64,000 nucleotides of DNA from Malania oleifera (taxonomy: Eukaryota; Streptophyta; Magnoliopsida; Santalales; Ximeniaceae), in contig NC_080422.1 of assembly GCF_029873635.1 (NCBI RefSeq), forward strand, positions 10,571,764-10,635,763, read 5' to 3'. Position 1 is the first letter of the stretch. The number at the start of each line of letters is the position of its first letter. The translations under genes were made by a program, and so were the position numbers. Below are positions 36,322 through 48,750 of this stretch, in pieces. A model generated the notes under the pieces. The model was not told the origin of the DNA. It made no database searches and worked only from the letters and a program-made list of their open reading frames with translations.

Positions 36322-36443
36322 ATTTTATTATATTATATTAATATATTAATATATTATATTATATTATTTAATTATTAATAATTATTAATAATTATTATTT
36401 AATTAATTAATTATTTTTTATTTTTTATTTTTGGTTTACTACA
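34657..36443 (-). mobile_element. 3' LTR of the Ty3/gypsy element
   Basis: 1787 bp; plus-strand reading TGTGACGCCCC to TTTACTACA. It holds an (AT)n tract at about 36294-36317 and long AT-rich runs to 36430. The conserved LTR block is present in decayed form on the minus strand near 35210-35230. Compared with the 5' LTR it has about 1 kb more sequence (about 34820-35810). Confidence 0.82.
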
Positions 36444-36456
36444 TCCTCCCTTTCTT
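36444..36456 (-). other. Polypurine tract of the Ty3/gypsy element
   Basis: The minus-strand reading AAGAAAGGGAGGA ends directly against the LTR start TGTAGTAAACC. Confidence 0.8.
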
Positions 36457-36761
36457 ATAAAAATTTTGTCCTCGAAGTTTGTTAACTTAACATTTATCAC
36501 AAATTGATTCTAAGAAAGAGCCAATAGCCACCCACATAGCGGCCTCATCCCAAATTTATTAAAAACTCTCACTTGTGGCAGAGGAAAACCGTGGTTACAA
36601 GTGAAGTCTCTAGAAGATTACAAATAGATCCTAAAACTCTCCCAAAAACCAACCATACACATAAACCAAAAAAAAAAATCAAAACTAAACAAACCTAACC
36701 CAACGGCCTAAACTATACAACCAAGCAAAATATACAACAGTCGTGGTTACCTTACTTAATG

Positions 36762-38380
36762 TTAAGCCTCGTTGAATAGATGTGGGTACCTCTTACGTAT
36801 TTCTTCTTCAAATTCCCAAGAGACTTCCTCAATTGCATGATTGCGCTAGAATACCTTTACTAATGGAATCTTCTTAGTATGTAATTCCTGATCCTTCTTG
36901 TCCAGAATCTGGACTGACACTTCTTCATTTGATAGGGTATCACTGACTTCCAACGACTCATAACTTATCACATAAGAAAGGTCTAGAACGTACTTTTTTA
37001 GCATGGTAACGTGGAATTCATCATGAATCCTAGATAATGCTTGAAGTAAAGCTATTATGTAGGCGACTGGATCAATCCTCTCCAATATCTCAAATGACCC
37101 AATATACTTAGGACTTAGCTTACCCTTCTTTCCAAACCTTATAACCCTTCATTGGAGCAACTCTTAGAAATACATTATCCCCTACATCAAATTCTAGCTC
37201 TCATCGGTGGGTATAAGCATAACTCTTTTGTCGACTTGGAGCTGTTTTAATTCTATCCCGAATGAGTTTGATTTTCTCAAAAGTTTGTTGCATAATCTCT
37301 GGCCCCAAAATTCACCGTTCACCAACCTCATCCCAATACAATGGAGATTGACACTTCCGTCCATATAACGTTTCATATGGTGCCATCTCGATGCTGGCCT
37401 GATAGCTATTGTTGTAGACGAACTCAACCAAAGGTAGGTATTGAATCCAACTTCCTCTAAAATCCAACACAAATACCCGCAACATATCCTCCAATATCTG
37501 AATTTTCCTCTTTGATTGTCCATCAGTCTGGGGATGAAACGTTATGCTAAAGGTCAATTGAGATCCCAAGGCTTTTTACAAACTTTTACAGAATTGGGAT
37601 GTGAACCATGGGTCTCGATCTGATATGATGAAAACTGGTACATCGTGTAGTCTAACTATCTCCTGAACATACAACCTTTCCAGTTTATTCATGGAGTAGT
37701 TAAATTTGATTGGAATAAAATGGACAGTCTTTGTCAGACGATTGACAACTACCCAAATGGTGTTTTGCCCATGAAGTGTTGGTGGTAACCCTATCAAAAA
37801 ATCCATAGAAATGTGCTCCCACTTCTACTCAGGAATTTGATGTGGTGGCAATGGCTATGTCAATCTTTGATGTTCAGTCTTCACTTGCTAACACGTAAGA
37901 CACTACTCTACAAATCAGGAAATTTCTCTCTTCATGTTATTTCACCAAAAATATTTTTGCAAATCTCGATACATCTTGGTGCTTCCTGGATGCACCGTAT
38001 AAAGAAAGTGAGGAGCTTATTCTAGAATTGTTTTTTAATCTCTCCATCATTGGGTACACATAATCTGGTTTGAAACTTCAAAACTCCATCATCTGAGATG
38101 TTAAAATCTGCCCTCAGTCCACTTTGTACCTACCCATAATCTTCACCAACTCTATATCTTTCACCTGTGTGGCCTTAATCCTTTCCAGCAAATTCGATTG
38201 GATTACCAGACTAATAATGAAAGCCTAATGACTTCCTTCCACTATTTCCATACCAAAACTTTTCAGATCCATTATGAGTTGATGTTGAGTCACCATTGTT
38301 GAGACTGATGCCTTCAATGACTTCCAACTTAACGCATCTGCTACCACATTAACTTTCCCCTAGTGGTAGTTGATGGTACA
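36762..38380 (-). pseudogene. Ty3/gypsy pol: integrase and chromodomain-like end
   Basis: Read on the minus strand: zinc-binding and core integrase segments with [20 protein letters not shown] (37747-37806) and [13 protein letters not shown], then ITFHPQTDGQSKRKIQILED, and YNNSYQASIEMAPYETLYGR (37361-37420). These hold the catalytic Asp residues of a Ty3-type integrase. The C-terminus near 36762-36900 reads VQILDKKDQELHTKKIPLVK and later VSWEFEEEIRKRYPHLF, the form seen in Tekay-type chromodomains. At least four stops or shifts interrupt the frame. Confidence 0.85.
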
Positions 38381-38385
38381 ATCAT

Positions 38386-39154
38386 TGTAGAGACCTGAAA
38401 AATTATAGTAATTAAATAATAAAAGCAATGAGAGAAAAAGGGATTTTTATTAGAGGGTACATCAGGGCCTCATCGACGAGTGTAGAAGTGTTCGTCGACG
38501 AGCAGACTCTTGGGCTCAACGCCGGGGACGTGCGTCTTGTCGATGAGAACTTACTAAGAGGCCTATTCTAGGGTCTGAAACTCGTCAATGAGGAGACGGT
38601 GTTCGTCGACAAAATCCCTTCATTGACTCGTCAACGAGGCGACGAGTCTCTTCAACGAGTCCACGTGGACAAGCTTTCTATATAAAGCCCAAAACGGATT
38701 TTCAGCAAAAAAATTTCTCTCTCCCTCATTTTCTCTCTCTTAAAACGGGTTTCTCTCCCTTCTCCCTAGTTTTTTGGCTCCATCTCTCCCCGGTTCAACA
38801 ATCAAAAGCTACCACGGTGATCCTGGAGAGATTCTATATAACATAGCAGAAGCAAAATGTTGATTTGAGAAGTTTGGGAACCAACCCAAAATCAAGGTAA
38901 GTAGAATATTTGGGTATTGTTAGTATTACCAAGTTCATTTGAGCCCAAATTTTATATTATATGAGAATATACTAGAGTTTTGTGAAGTAAATCAGGGTAT
39001 TATATTTTCATAAATAGGGTGTTTTGGGACCCTGTAGGAATGGGTTGAGGACCCCAGTGGATATCTTTTCAGAAGCCCGGGTAAATAATGAATAGTTTAT
39101 AATTTTGAAGATGGAAAAATGAAGAATATTTTGGGTATTTAGTTGATTAACAGG

Positions 39155-39204
<50 letters not shown>

Positions 39205-40688
39205 TTTAGGGTTATGGAATTATAAATGCCAAAGGTGTAATTTAGAACATTAGTAGAGGTAAGGGAAATATGCTATGCCAGATAGATTAGAACTTTATCA
39301 ATAAATATAGCATAAGTTTATAGGTGTTTTTCAGAACAAATATTATATAGTTTTACAAATTATATCTGATGAGTTATCAATTATTGTGTGGCATGAGTAA
39401 TATAAGTACAGTAATGATTTCATACAACTTTTATAGAAATATGATATACAGTCATTTACAAAACATATTATACAGTATTTATTTCAAAGGTACGGTTATC
39501 CAATATTTTACAAAATTATGTATTTACACAGTTTAACATGGTTTAATAGAAGGCATAATATACAGTTTTACAGTGAACATGTTATATACAGATCTCAAGG
39601 TCATAACAGTCAGTTATACAGTTTTACAGATCAGTTAATACAGTTCATGTTCAAAATAGACAGTACAGTTTATATAGAATAATTATTACAGTGTTATGGC
39701 TATTACAGCAGAAACAGCATCATAGTAAACAATAAAACATTTGTATATATATCAAAGTATTACCTATATAGTATCATACCTTGATGGACCATTATAGATT
39801 AGATTACAAAGCACAGTACCGTAGCTATACAGTGGAGAGAGTGCAACCACACATCTTAGATAAAGTGTGGCATTTTATGGTCGATTGTGCCATTGGAGAG
39901 ATTGCAAACTCCTTAATAATCTGATCCAGGTGGAGGGGAGCGATTGCAGTGGGCCCTGGACAGACCTAGGTTGAGGGGTCAATCGTACCTTAGTGGAGCT
40001 ATAGTTGACTAATCCTGGAGGACCGACTAGGATTAAGTTCCGCCTTTAGGCCGCACAACCCTGTCATGAGGGGATTTGAATCATGAAATCCAGTTATCCA
40101 TCCAAGAAAGTTTTCACAGCTATTATATATGTATAGAAAATAGTAGAATTATTTATAGTTAGTAAAAGTATAATCAAATAGAAAGTTCAGTAACGGATAT
40201 ACTTTTAAGAAACACAGGTGTGAGATACACAGTATATTACTATTCCATGTTAATTTGGATTCAGTTAATTACAGTATATGTGTATGGTTTAAATAAATTC
40301 ATGTTCCACACACTGGTAATAGCATATTTCTTCTTACTGAGCATTGTCACATCCCAATAATTTAATATTTTTTAGGTGATCCAGCTAGACGGGCAAACCA
40401 GACTCGTAGATGAGGAGATATCAGTTCTACCCCTTTTATAGGGTAAGTAGTTTTGGGTGAGATGTATTTTTGTATAGATCCTAGGGGATCTGGACTATTA
40501 AACTAGAGTGATGTACATAAGTGGTGAAAATTCTGGTATTGTGTTTCTGGTTGCACACTTTATGTTTTCCGCTGCCTAGGTATTATGTTTTTGGGTATCA
40601 GAGAAGAAGATATATTTTTCAATCAGTATTATGTTTATTATTGTTATGATTATAAAAAAAAAAAGGTATGAAAAATTGGTTCATTACA
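38386..40688 (+). mobile_element. Solo LTR, Ty3-type, with perfect ATCAT duplication
   Basis: 2303 bp from TGTAGAGACC to TTCATTACA, flanked by ATCAT at 38381-38385 and 40689-40693. A TATA box (TATATAAA, 38679-38686) supports plus orientation. CTCGTCGACGAG-type motifs lie between 38468 and 38660. An (AT)n tract of about 40 bp is at 39158-39198. The conserved LTR block is at 40036-40072. It interrupts the gypsy pol between RNase H and integrase. Confidence 0.92.
39158..39198. repeat. (AT)n microsatellite
   Basis: An uninterrupted alternating AT run inside the solo LTR. Confidence 0.9.
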
Positions 40689-41594
40689 ATCATAGTCCTT
40701 GATCAATTATAACCATCTCCTCTGTCTCATGTTCTGGTTTTTTTTTTTTTTTTTTTTTTTTTTTGCATGAAGAAGTACTTGAGACTTTCATGATCGGTAA
40801 AAATCTTACACCTTTCACCATATAAGTAGTGCCTCCAGATCTTTAACGTGAATACCACTACTACCAGCTCCAAATCATACGTAGGATAATTCTTCTCGTA
40901 CTCCTTGAGTTGTCAAGAAGCATATGCAATGACCTTCCCCCGTTGCATTAATACACACCCAAGCTCTTTCCGAGATACATCACTATAAATCACAAAACCA
41001 CCATCCCCTGAAGAAATTGTCAATACCGGCACAGTGATGAGTCGTTGCTTTAATTCGTGGAAGCTTTGCTCACATTCATCAACCCACTCATATTTCACAT
41101 TCTTTCTTGTTAGTCTCGTCAAAGGACCTAACAATTTAGAAAATCCTTCAACAAATCTGCAATAATATCCTGCTAGACCTAAGAAACTCCTGACCTCATA
41201 AATATTCTTTAGTCTCACCCAATCCACTATTGTCTCTATTTTACTCGAGTCCACAGAAATACTATCTCTGGATATCACATGTCCAAGGAATGCAACTTTT
41301 TCCAGTCAGAACTCACATTTCTTAAATTTGGCATAAAGCTTCTTTTCTCTTAGCACTTGGAGTACCAACCTTAAATGATTCTCATGCTCCTCAAGACTCT
41401 TCGAATAAATCAAAATATCATCAATAAATACCACCACAAATTGATTTAGATATTCATGAAAAACCCTATTCCTAAGGTCTATAAATGTAGCAGGAGCATT
41501 AGTCAGTCCAAATGGCATAACTAAAAATTCATAGTGACCATATCTTGTTCGTAATGCAGTCTTTGGAACATCCTCTAGCTTGAATTTCACCTGA
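40689..41594 (-). pseudogene. Ty3/gypsy pol: reverse transcriptase C-half and RNase H
   Basis: The minus-strand translation includes [20 protein letters not shown], then [20 protein letters not shown] with the FIDD catalytic motif, and [20 protein letters not shown]. Next comes the connection domain ([20 protein letters not shown]) and RNase H start ([20 protein letters not shown]). A 27-bp poly-T run at about 40738-40764 and several stops break the RNase H part. Confidence 0.88.
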
Positions 41595-41599
41595 TGGTA

Positions 41600-43610
41600 T
41601 GTAGTGACCCAGAGAATAATGGTATTTAAATAATAAAGGGGGAGGAAAATAGAAATAGAAATAGGAGGAGGCAGCAGGCTTCGTCGACGAACGCTTCATG
41701 TTCGTCAACGACGTTGCACTTTGGGTGTAATAACACAGGAATTTAATCAAGAACTTGTCAACAAATACAGGGGATTCGTCAACGAGGATAACATAGGGTC
41801 TCGTCGATGAGGGTATGTTTCGTCGACGAGAAGATACCAAGAGGCTCTTTTCTAAATTCTGAAATTCGTCGACGAGGAGATAGTGTTCATCGATGAACCT
41901 TCTTCATGACCTCGTCGACGAGATGACGTGACTTATCGACGAAGGTCGCAGTATAAATAGAGTTAAACTCAGTTTTTACACAGAAATTTCACCTAGAATC
42001 TCTCTTTCTTCTCCCCTACGGATCCTTCTCTCTCTCTCTCCTTGATTTTAGCCCCGTCGACCGCCAAATCGACGATCTAAGACCACCACGACACTCCTAG
42101 GGAAGTTCTCTCTAAATCTGTTAGAGCGAATCGTCGGTGGGACGAAGTTGGATTTCATCCCAAATTCAGGATAAGACCTTTTGTTGAAATTTGGCTTTCC
42201 CGCGGTTGTAGGAAATGCAGTAAACGTTGAAATAGTAATATTTTGTTATGTGATATATGGTTTTCAGGGTATTGAGTAGGAAGCCCTGTGGGTGTAGGAC
42301 ACAATACAGTAGGGGGTTTTAGCCAGAATCGGGTAAAGGAAATATGCTATGCTAGGCAAACCTGCTTTGATTCAGTATAAATTATATATTTTTCAGCAAA
42401 TTATTATTCAGATTATTTATGAAGTTTTATAGCCTCACAATATTAATGTTTAATTATGTGGCATGAGTTTATTATTCCCAGTACATAGTTTTCATAATTT
42501 TCAGAATACGATGATTTTTAGTATACGTACAGAAACATGAAATTTACAGTACATTTCAGAATATGATTGTGTACCTATTTCAAAACCATAACGTTTAGTT
42601 TATACAGTTAATCAAGAAATTCAGTTATCAAGTTATGCAAACATTTCAAATATCCAATTATTACAGTTTATTCAGCTCAGAATATATAATGTTATGGTTA
42701 TTTCAGTTATAGAAAAATCATGGTAAAAACAGTATTTTAGAAATATCAGTTATTTATATATAGTATCAGACCCTGATGGACCATATTTAGCAGCAGAGCA
42801 CGGTATTGTAGCTATATTCAGTTCAGAGTGCAACCCCTATTCAGATAATAGGTGGTATTTAGAAGCCGATTGTGCCTATATTGTGGATAGGCTCCCCATC
42901 AGATATGGGTTGAGGGGGCCGATCTAACTGTCGGAGTTTAGTTGACTTACCCTGGTCGGCCAGCCAGGCTAGGTCCCACCTTCGGGCTGCACAGCCCTGT
43001 CATAAAGGGTTAATTCATGACTTGAGTTATCCATCCAGGGAATTTTCTTAGTTTTATTATATATGTATGATCAGATTTTTAGAAATTAGTCTTACCTAGA
43101 TATTTTTAAAAGTATTATGAATAGATTATTCAGAAAAACCAGATTATGTTAAACAACCTAGGTGTATGTTATACTATAATAGACATGTGAGTTTTCTACA
43201 GATTCCATTAATTATGATATTTACTTAGATCAGATTCTCCAAGCATATAACTCACTTGCTACACCCTAATAATAGCATGTTTCTTCTTACTGAGAGTCAC
43301 CTCATCCCATTTAACTTATGTTTTTCAGATGATCCAATGAGGTGAGCAAATCAAGCTTGCAGATAGAGGGGTTTCAATGCTGCCTGCGGTTAGAGTGGTT
43401 TTTTTTTTTAGGGGGAAGGTTTTCCTTGTATAGTTCTAGTCTCAGATGAGGTATATTTTGGGAGATACAGTTGTGTATTTATACTGTTGGAGCATGTTAG
43501 CACTCTGGTATTGTATTGTATATGTATATGGTTGTGATTATATGATTTGAGCTTCTAGCTGCTTAGGTTGATTGTTACATTAATTATAGAAAATATAGCA
43601 GGTTTTTACA
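41600..43610 (+). mobile_element. Solo LTR, Ty3-type, with perfect TGGTA duplication
   Basis: 2011 bp from TGTAGTGACCC to GGTTTTTACA, flanked by TGGTA at 41595-41599 and 43611-43615. TATA box TATAAATA at 41952-41959. TTCGTCGACGAA-type motifs lie between 41681 and 41942, and the conserved block at 42971-43010. It is a close relative of the solo LTR at 25405-27296. It splits the gypsy reverse transcriptase. Confidence 0.92.
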
Positions 43611-44416
43611 TGGTACCCTGATCGGAGATCGATCTTAGAGAAGACTTGTGTTCCCTAGAGTTAGTCAAACAAATCATCTATACAGGGTAGTGGGTACTTG
43701 TTCTTAATTGTCACCTTATTTATTTCCCGGTAATCAATGCACATTCTCATCTACCCATCTTTCTTTTTAAAAAATAGAATCGGTGCTTCCCATGGTGACA
43801 TGCTGGGTCTAATGAACCCTTTATCTAGAAACTCTTGTAACTGCCTCTTCAATTCTTTCAATTCTACTGGAGTCATTTGGTATGGAGTCTTAGAGATCGA
43901 TTCCATTCCTGAAAGTAAGTCGATAGCGAACTCGACCTCGCAATCAAGAGGCAATTCAGGTATGTCCTCTGGGAATACATCATAGAATTCTCTCACTATT
44001 GGGATATCCTCAAGCTTTAATTCTCCCTTTGGTGCTTCCTTCACAGATGCTAAGTACCCCTAACATCCATCTAAGAGTAGCCTTTTTGCTTGAATAGCGT
44101 ACAGTATTTGTGGTGAGAAGCACACACATGACCCAACAAATTTGTACTCCTGCTCTCTAGGAGGTCTGAACACTACCGCTTTCTTGTAATAGTCTATACT
44201 AACATAGTTGGAGGTTAGCCACTCTATCCCTAGAATTACATCAAATTCATGCATATCAAACACTACTAAATTAGCAGATAGCATTCTTCCTTGATTACAA
44301 ACTGGATAGCCTTTAAGTATCTTTCTACACACCACTAAGGTCCCAGTCGATGTGACCACAGATAATTTAGCATCTAATGGTTGAGTTCCTACCCCACACA
44401 TTTTAACATACTCCAT
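43611..44416 (-). pseudogene. Ty3/gypsy pol: protease region and RT N-half
   Basis: Minus-strand protease-like domain at 44416-44060 (for example LVVFDMHEFDVILGIEWLTS). It is followed by the conserved lead-in to reverse transcriptase at 44044-43751 ([40 protein letters not shown]), then MCIDYREINKVTIKNKYPLP and FSKIDLRSGY up to the solo LTR. Stops interrupt it at about 44060, 43750 and near 43670. The start of the protease, with its active-site Asp, is shifted in frame near 44420. Confidence 0.85.
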
Positions 44417-45581
44417 AAATATAAATGAATGTGTTGTTCCAAAATGAAACTAATACTACTGCTTTCTTTGAAAATATAAAAATATTACATGACACCACAT
44501 CAGTTGCATTTTCTCCATCTCCTGGAGTAAGAGAATAAACACGCGCCTGGGCGGTGTTCCTCTGATAGTTGCCTCGGGGCGCCTGATTGTTTCCCCGGTA
44601 TTGATTAGGAGTGGGTGCATTATTCGACAGCACACGACAGTTTCGTGCAATGTGGCCGAGTTTACCGCATCGATAGCAAACGATTACTCCAACCCAGCAT
44701 TCACCCCAATGTCTCATGTTGCGTCTAGGACAAGGAGGGCGTGGTGGATTGTTTTGATAAGCTCGATTTCCCATTACTTTCCTATGGCCCACATTATTAT
44801 TATTTATCTTCCAAAGACCTTAAGTTGCACCAAACTGAAAACCTAGAGGCATGGGTCTCATTCTCTGATTAATTTTCTCTGCACTTCTTTGTAGACTCTT
44901 CTCTACTACGGTTGCTTTATCCACCAACTTAGTGAAGTTTTGGACCCGAAACGCCACCACCTGCTCATGAATCCTCAGATTCAAGCCTTTTTCAAATCTT
45001 CGAGCCTTCTTTGATTCATCTAGAAATAAATACAAGGCAAATTGAGAGAGCTCAATAAACTTGGCCGCATACTACTAAATGGTCAAGTAACCTTGGGTTA
45101 GATTTATAAACTCCTCCGCCTTCGCATCTCTGGTGGAAGCGGGGAAATAAAAATCAAAGAAAATCTCCTTGAAGCGTTTCCAAGTAAGAATTGTTAGTTC
45201 TTTCCTTTGCTCCTCGAGTAGCTTCATGGAAATCCACCAGCGTTTGACCTCCCCAGTCATTTTAAAAGTGGCATATAGAACCTTCTACGCATCTGTGTAG
45301 CAAAGGATTGCCAATAACTCTTCCATCTCCTGGATTCAATTTTCCGCAACCATTGGATCAACTCCTCCCTAAAAAGTTGGGGGGTTCATGCGGGTGAACT
45401 GTTCAATGGTGCAACCCTGGTCAGTGGGTAGGCAGTTCTGTCCCCTAGAGCTCCGCATAATCTCTGTCGTCACCTGTTGGGTTAACTCATGTAACACTGG
45501 AGTAGAGTTAATGCCTTCTTCATTGGAAGCCATTATATTACTACTTCCTCCAGCATTCATGTTGTTATCTCTAGGATCCAT
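44403..45581 (-). pseudogene. Ty3/gypsy gag with zinc knuckle
   Basis: A likely start Met lies at 45581 (MDPRDNNMNAGGSSN). Gag domain pieces follow: [20 protein letters not shown] and [18 protein letters not shown] at 45260-45130, then FEKGLNLRIHEQVVAFRVQN. A CCHC zinc knuckle CYRCGKLGHIARNC lies near 44640-44680. It is broken by stops and shifts at about 45369, 45070 and 44820. Confidence 0.83.
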
Positions 45582-45741
45582 TCTGAAGAAAGGACAAAAA
45601 TTATTTTGAATTTTAAATTAAGACATGTCAAATAATAGACTAAAAAAAATATCCTAACATACCCATTTTTACCCTCATCATAATTCATACGTATATTCTG
45701 GTAAAAATTATTTTCTAAAGTCTACAAAACCTATCTCCTAA

Positions 45742-45753
45742 GCTATGATACCA
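45742..45753 (-). other. Primer-binding site (initiator tRNA-Met) of the Ty3/gypsy element
   Basis: The minus-strand reading TGGTATCATAGC is a one-base variant of the usual tRNA-Met primer complement. It lies four bases inside the 5' LTR end. Confidence 0.75.
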
Positions 45754-45757
45754 CGAC

Positions 45758-46307
45758 TATGACGCCCCAAACCCAGTGGGGTCCATGGTGCAACTTTCCA
45801 TAAATAACATCAATGTAAGCAGCGAAAATAATTTAAAATCTCAAATATCGTACCAAAGTACTAAACCACCATATTTACATAGGTATCTTCAAATACAATA
45901 TTTACATCACATGGAACTTAAAAAAAAAAAAACTTAATCTGTGTGATTTAATTTAACTCAAATATATATTTGAATAAAACCAATATAATTAATTTAACAA
46001 ACTTAATTTAAATCAGGCATATAAATATAATTAAATTCATGTTATTAATTTAAAACAGACATATTTTTAAAATAAAATATAAACATGGAAATAATTAAAT
46101 TCTTGTACTCAATTTATATCAGACATATTTTAAAATAAATTCTCACATAATCTAGTCTACTTACACTAATTTTGAGTCGTGCTTGTGGCGTGCAGGAGAC
46201 GAAATTCTCGTTCCTTAAATTTTACTGAGGAGAGAAGAGCAGGAAATTTGAGATTAACAGAGAAATTGGAGAGAAGAAGAGAGGGAGGGAGAGACACCGC
46301 AGAGCAA
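45758..46307 (-). mobile_element. 5' LTR of the Ty3/gypsy element, main part
   Basis: Matches the 3' LTR from TATGACGCCCC onward, but lacks about 1 kb: sequence jumps at about 45930 from the part equal to 34820 to the part equal to 35815. It is cut at 46307 by the MULE; the last 55 bp of the LTR are at 59654-59708. Confidence 0.8.
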
Positions 46308-46445
46308 GAGTTTTTTCCTGTTTTAACTTTTTTAAAAAAATATATATTAAATAATACCTCATTCTGGAAAGTATTTTCCAGAATTACCCTGACGTAATCT
46401 CGCTACTCCAAGTAGCGATATTTAACCAAATCTCGCTACTTGGAG
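46308..46445 (+). repeat. Left terminal inverted repeat of the MULE
   Basis: 138 bp that align along their whole length with the reverse complement of 59516-59653. They share 'attaaataatacctcatt', 'ctgacgtaatctcgctac' and other blocks, with roughly 15-20 differences. Confidence 0.92.
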
Positions 46446-46525
46446 AATTATTTGTCTACAAACAAATCTCGTTACTTGGAGTAGCAATATTTTACTCAAT
46501 CTCGCTACTCCAAGTAGCGAGATTT
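46395..46525. repeat. Left subterminal hairpin array (four copies)
   Basis: Four copies of a self-complementary motif: arms CTCGCTACT and AGTAGCGAG around a three-base centre, flanked by AAT and ATT. Positions are about 46395-46421, 46428-46450 (half only), 46464-46491 (with changes) and 46498-46525. Orientation of the central CCA/TGG alternates. Repeated motifs near transposon ends are often transposase-binding sites; that role is inference here. Confidence 0.88.
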
Positions 46526-47326
46526 TCCACGTGTCAATTTAAGAATTAGTTTTGTAAAAAAATATTATTTAATATCTATATTTTAATAAATGATAAATAA
46601 GGAAAAAACTCGGTTCCTTGTACTATGGTGTTTTTTGGTTCGTTGGATGGATCGTCTCGGGTGGACAGCCCCAAAATGTGCAGAGTTGGATGGCCCATGT
46701 CAGCCCAGATTTATCAGTATCTGATTGGACAATATCAAATAGTTGACAGAGAGCTTAGTCTCTTTGGACGGCAGCAAATCCCAAGATGGGATTTAAAATT
46801 TTTTATAGAAATAATTACTAAATATGTTTATATACATTATATTATTTTTATTGCTTATTAGTATTCGTAGTTGATGGATGCTAGCAAAAATAGGATGGTA
46901 GGAAATAATGGCTATATGCAGGCTACTGTGTATGCTCTGCAACAACTGTTCAGAATTCCGACATGTAGATCACATCCATTATACTGACATGCACAATAAA
47001 AATGTAATTCACCTTTTTAGTAATTCATTTCTTAAAATAAAAAAAAAAGTTTCTTTAATAGGGAGGCCTAAGGGTGGTTATCGCTTGAGAATAATTAAGA
47101 AAGAGGAAGAGGAGGTCATCTGTAACACAATTCCTTAGTCCTAATTTTAAGTTTTAGTTACTTTTAAAAATAAAAATAAAAAAATTAAATCTAATTTTGT
47201 TGATTTTAGCCTATTTTTTAAAAATATCTTTACTCCTATTAATATTTAAATTAGAAGGATCCGACAGTTTCATTTATTAAGTCAAATGACAAAAATACTT
47301 ATCATAGATAGTGTTGGATCTTGGGG

Positions 47327-47379
<53 letters not shown>

Positions 47380-48600
47380 TTTACAAAAAATTCATTAATA
47401 TTGTATTGCTGCCCCCTTATGTTTTTGGATCCATTTAAATGTTTATTAAGATCAGGCAAGACAACAAAATTAAGAAGTGTATCCTCATTTCAAAATTGTT
47501 TCATATTCTATTCAAAATTTTGAATTTAATATTTTTCATATCAAATTTGTATGATATCCCCCCCATAGTACAAGCATCAAGTTATCTTTTACTTTACAAG
47601 CATGAAGTTAGACTTGAGTTCATGGACATATTAAACTATATAGAATGTTGAATTCAAGACCATTCAGTGTCAACCTGAAATCTTTAAGAGTTCAGACTTT
47701 AGACTAGACCAATGACATAATAAAAAGGATAAATGGCATGAAGTCTTGCATGCATGCCTTTCAGAGATAGCCCCATCACATATCATTATAAAATCAAGAA
47801 TAAGCCTGCAACCTATAATCCCCAAGACTTCCAGCTTCTAAGCACCAGTCCCATGCATGATGATTAATGGCGCTAAATTATTGAGATTGATCTGCTCTTA
47901 CCTTCCACATTTAAATTTACCAACAAATGTTCTAAACTTCAATTATAATTTCAGAATGGAGGAAATTTCCCCAACAAATGAGAACCAAGAAGCTCCTCAA
48001 ACCCCCAGTGAAAAGATAATATATCCATTGTTAGATTACCACTTATAGGAAATACAATAGTTTTAAAAACCACACAATAAATGCAAGCAACAAGACTAGA
48101 CCCCAAGACCTCCTGGTAACCAGCTTCAATACCATGTTACATTATCACTTTACCTAAAAGTTTAAGCTATTATGTTTTGGGACAACAATGTATATCAAGC
48201 TTTAACATCCATATCCCTCAATATAAAGGAGACATAAATGAATATAACATTCCATATGTAACTTATGGTTGTATGCCTGTAAATATTTGTGGATGACTAA
48301 TTGAGAGGCTTCAAAATACCATGAGATGAAAACACGAAGAGAAGTTGTAAAATAAAACATGAATGATCTAAAAGCAAGAGGTGAGTGGGGAAAAGGATGT
48401 CTCTAAGGCACCATGTATTTTACAAGAACTTGGCTCTTACTCGGTTTAAGATAGTACTTATACATTCCTCAAAAAGCTGAAACAATGCATCCAGGTGGTT
48501 CGCACATCTTCACATAATCAGATTCTTAATTCTATTGAGCTTTTTGTATAGTGAGAATTCATCATTTGATATCCTGGCCTCCTACAGACTTGAACCTTTC
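46526..48600. other. MULE left interior, non-coding
   Basis: No protein-like frame is recognised. It holds an (ATA)n microsatellite at 47327-47379 and AT-rich sequence. Confidence 0.55.
47327..47379. repeat. (ATA)n microsatellite
   Basis: About 17 perfect trinucleotide repeats in a row. Confidence 0.95.
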
Positions 48601-48604
48601 AGGT

Positions 48605-48750
48605 AGATTTGATTGACGCATTTGGAGCAGACAAAGCCTTTTTAGAGTGGATATTGCAGAGTGTTTTTGTGAGCAAGGAAAGATACCAAGCTTTCACATC
48701 CAGCACACCCAGACCACCTATCATTTCACATTCCCTCTCCTTTCCCATCT
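48605..48750 (-). pseudogene. LINE RT C-terminal fragment inside the MULE
   Basis: The minus-strand translation includes GGLGVLDVKAWYLSLLTKTL followed by CNIHSKK, the conserved segment after reverse transcriptase in plant L1 LINEs. It is short, has no flanking LINE ends, and one stop precedes it. It was probably carried into the MULE or inserted there and then lost its ends. Confidence 0.6.

Noticed and set aside
36063-36341. Basic 92-aa frame in the 3' LTR, with a similar frame at 46179-46397
   Set aside because: The two frames are alike because both lie in the LTRs of one element. There is no domain and the second copy diverges quickly.
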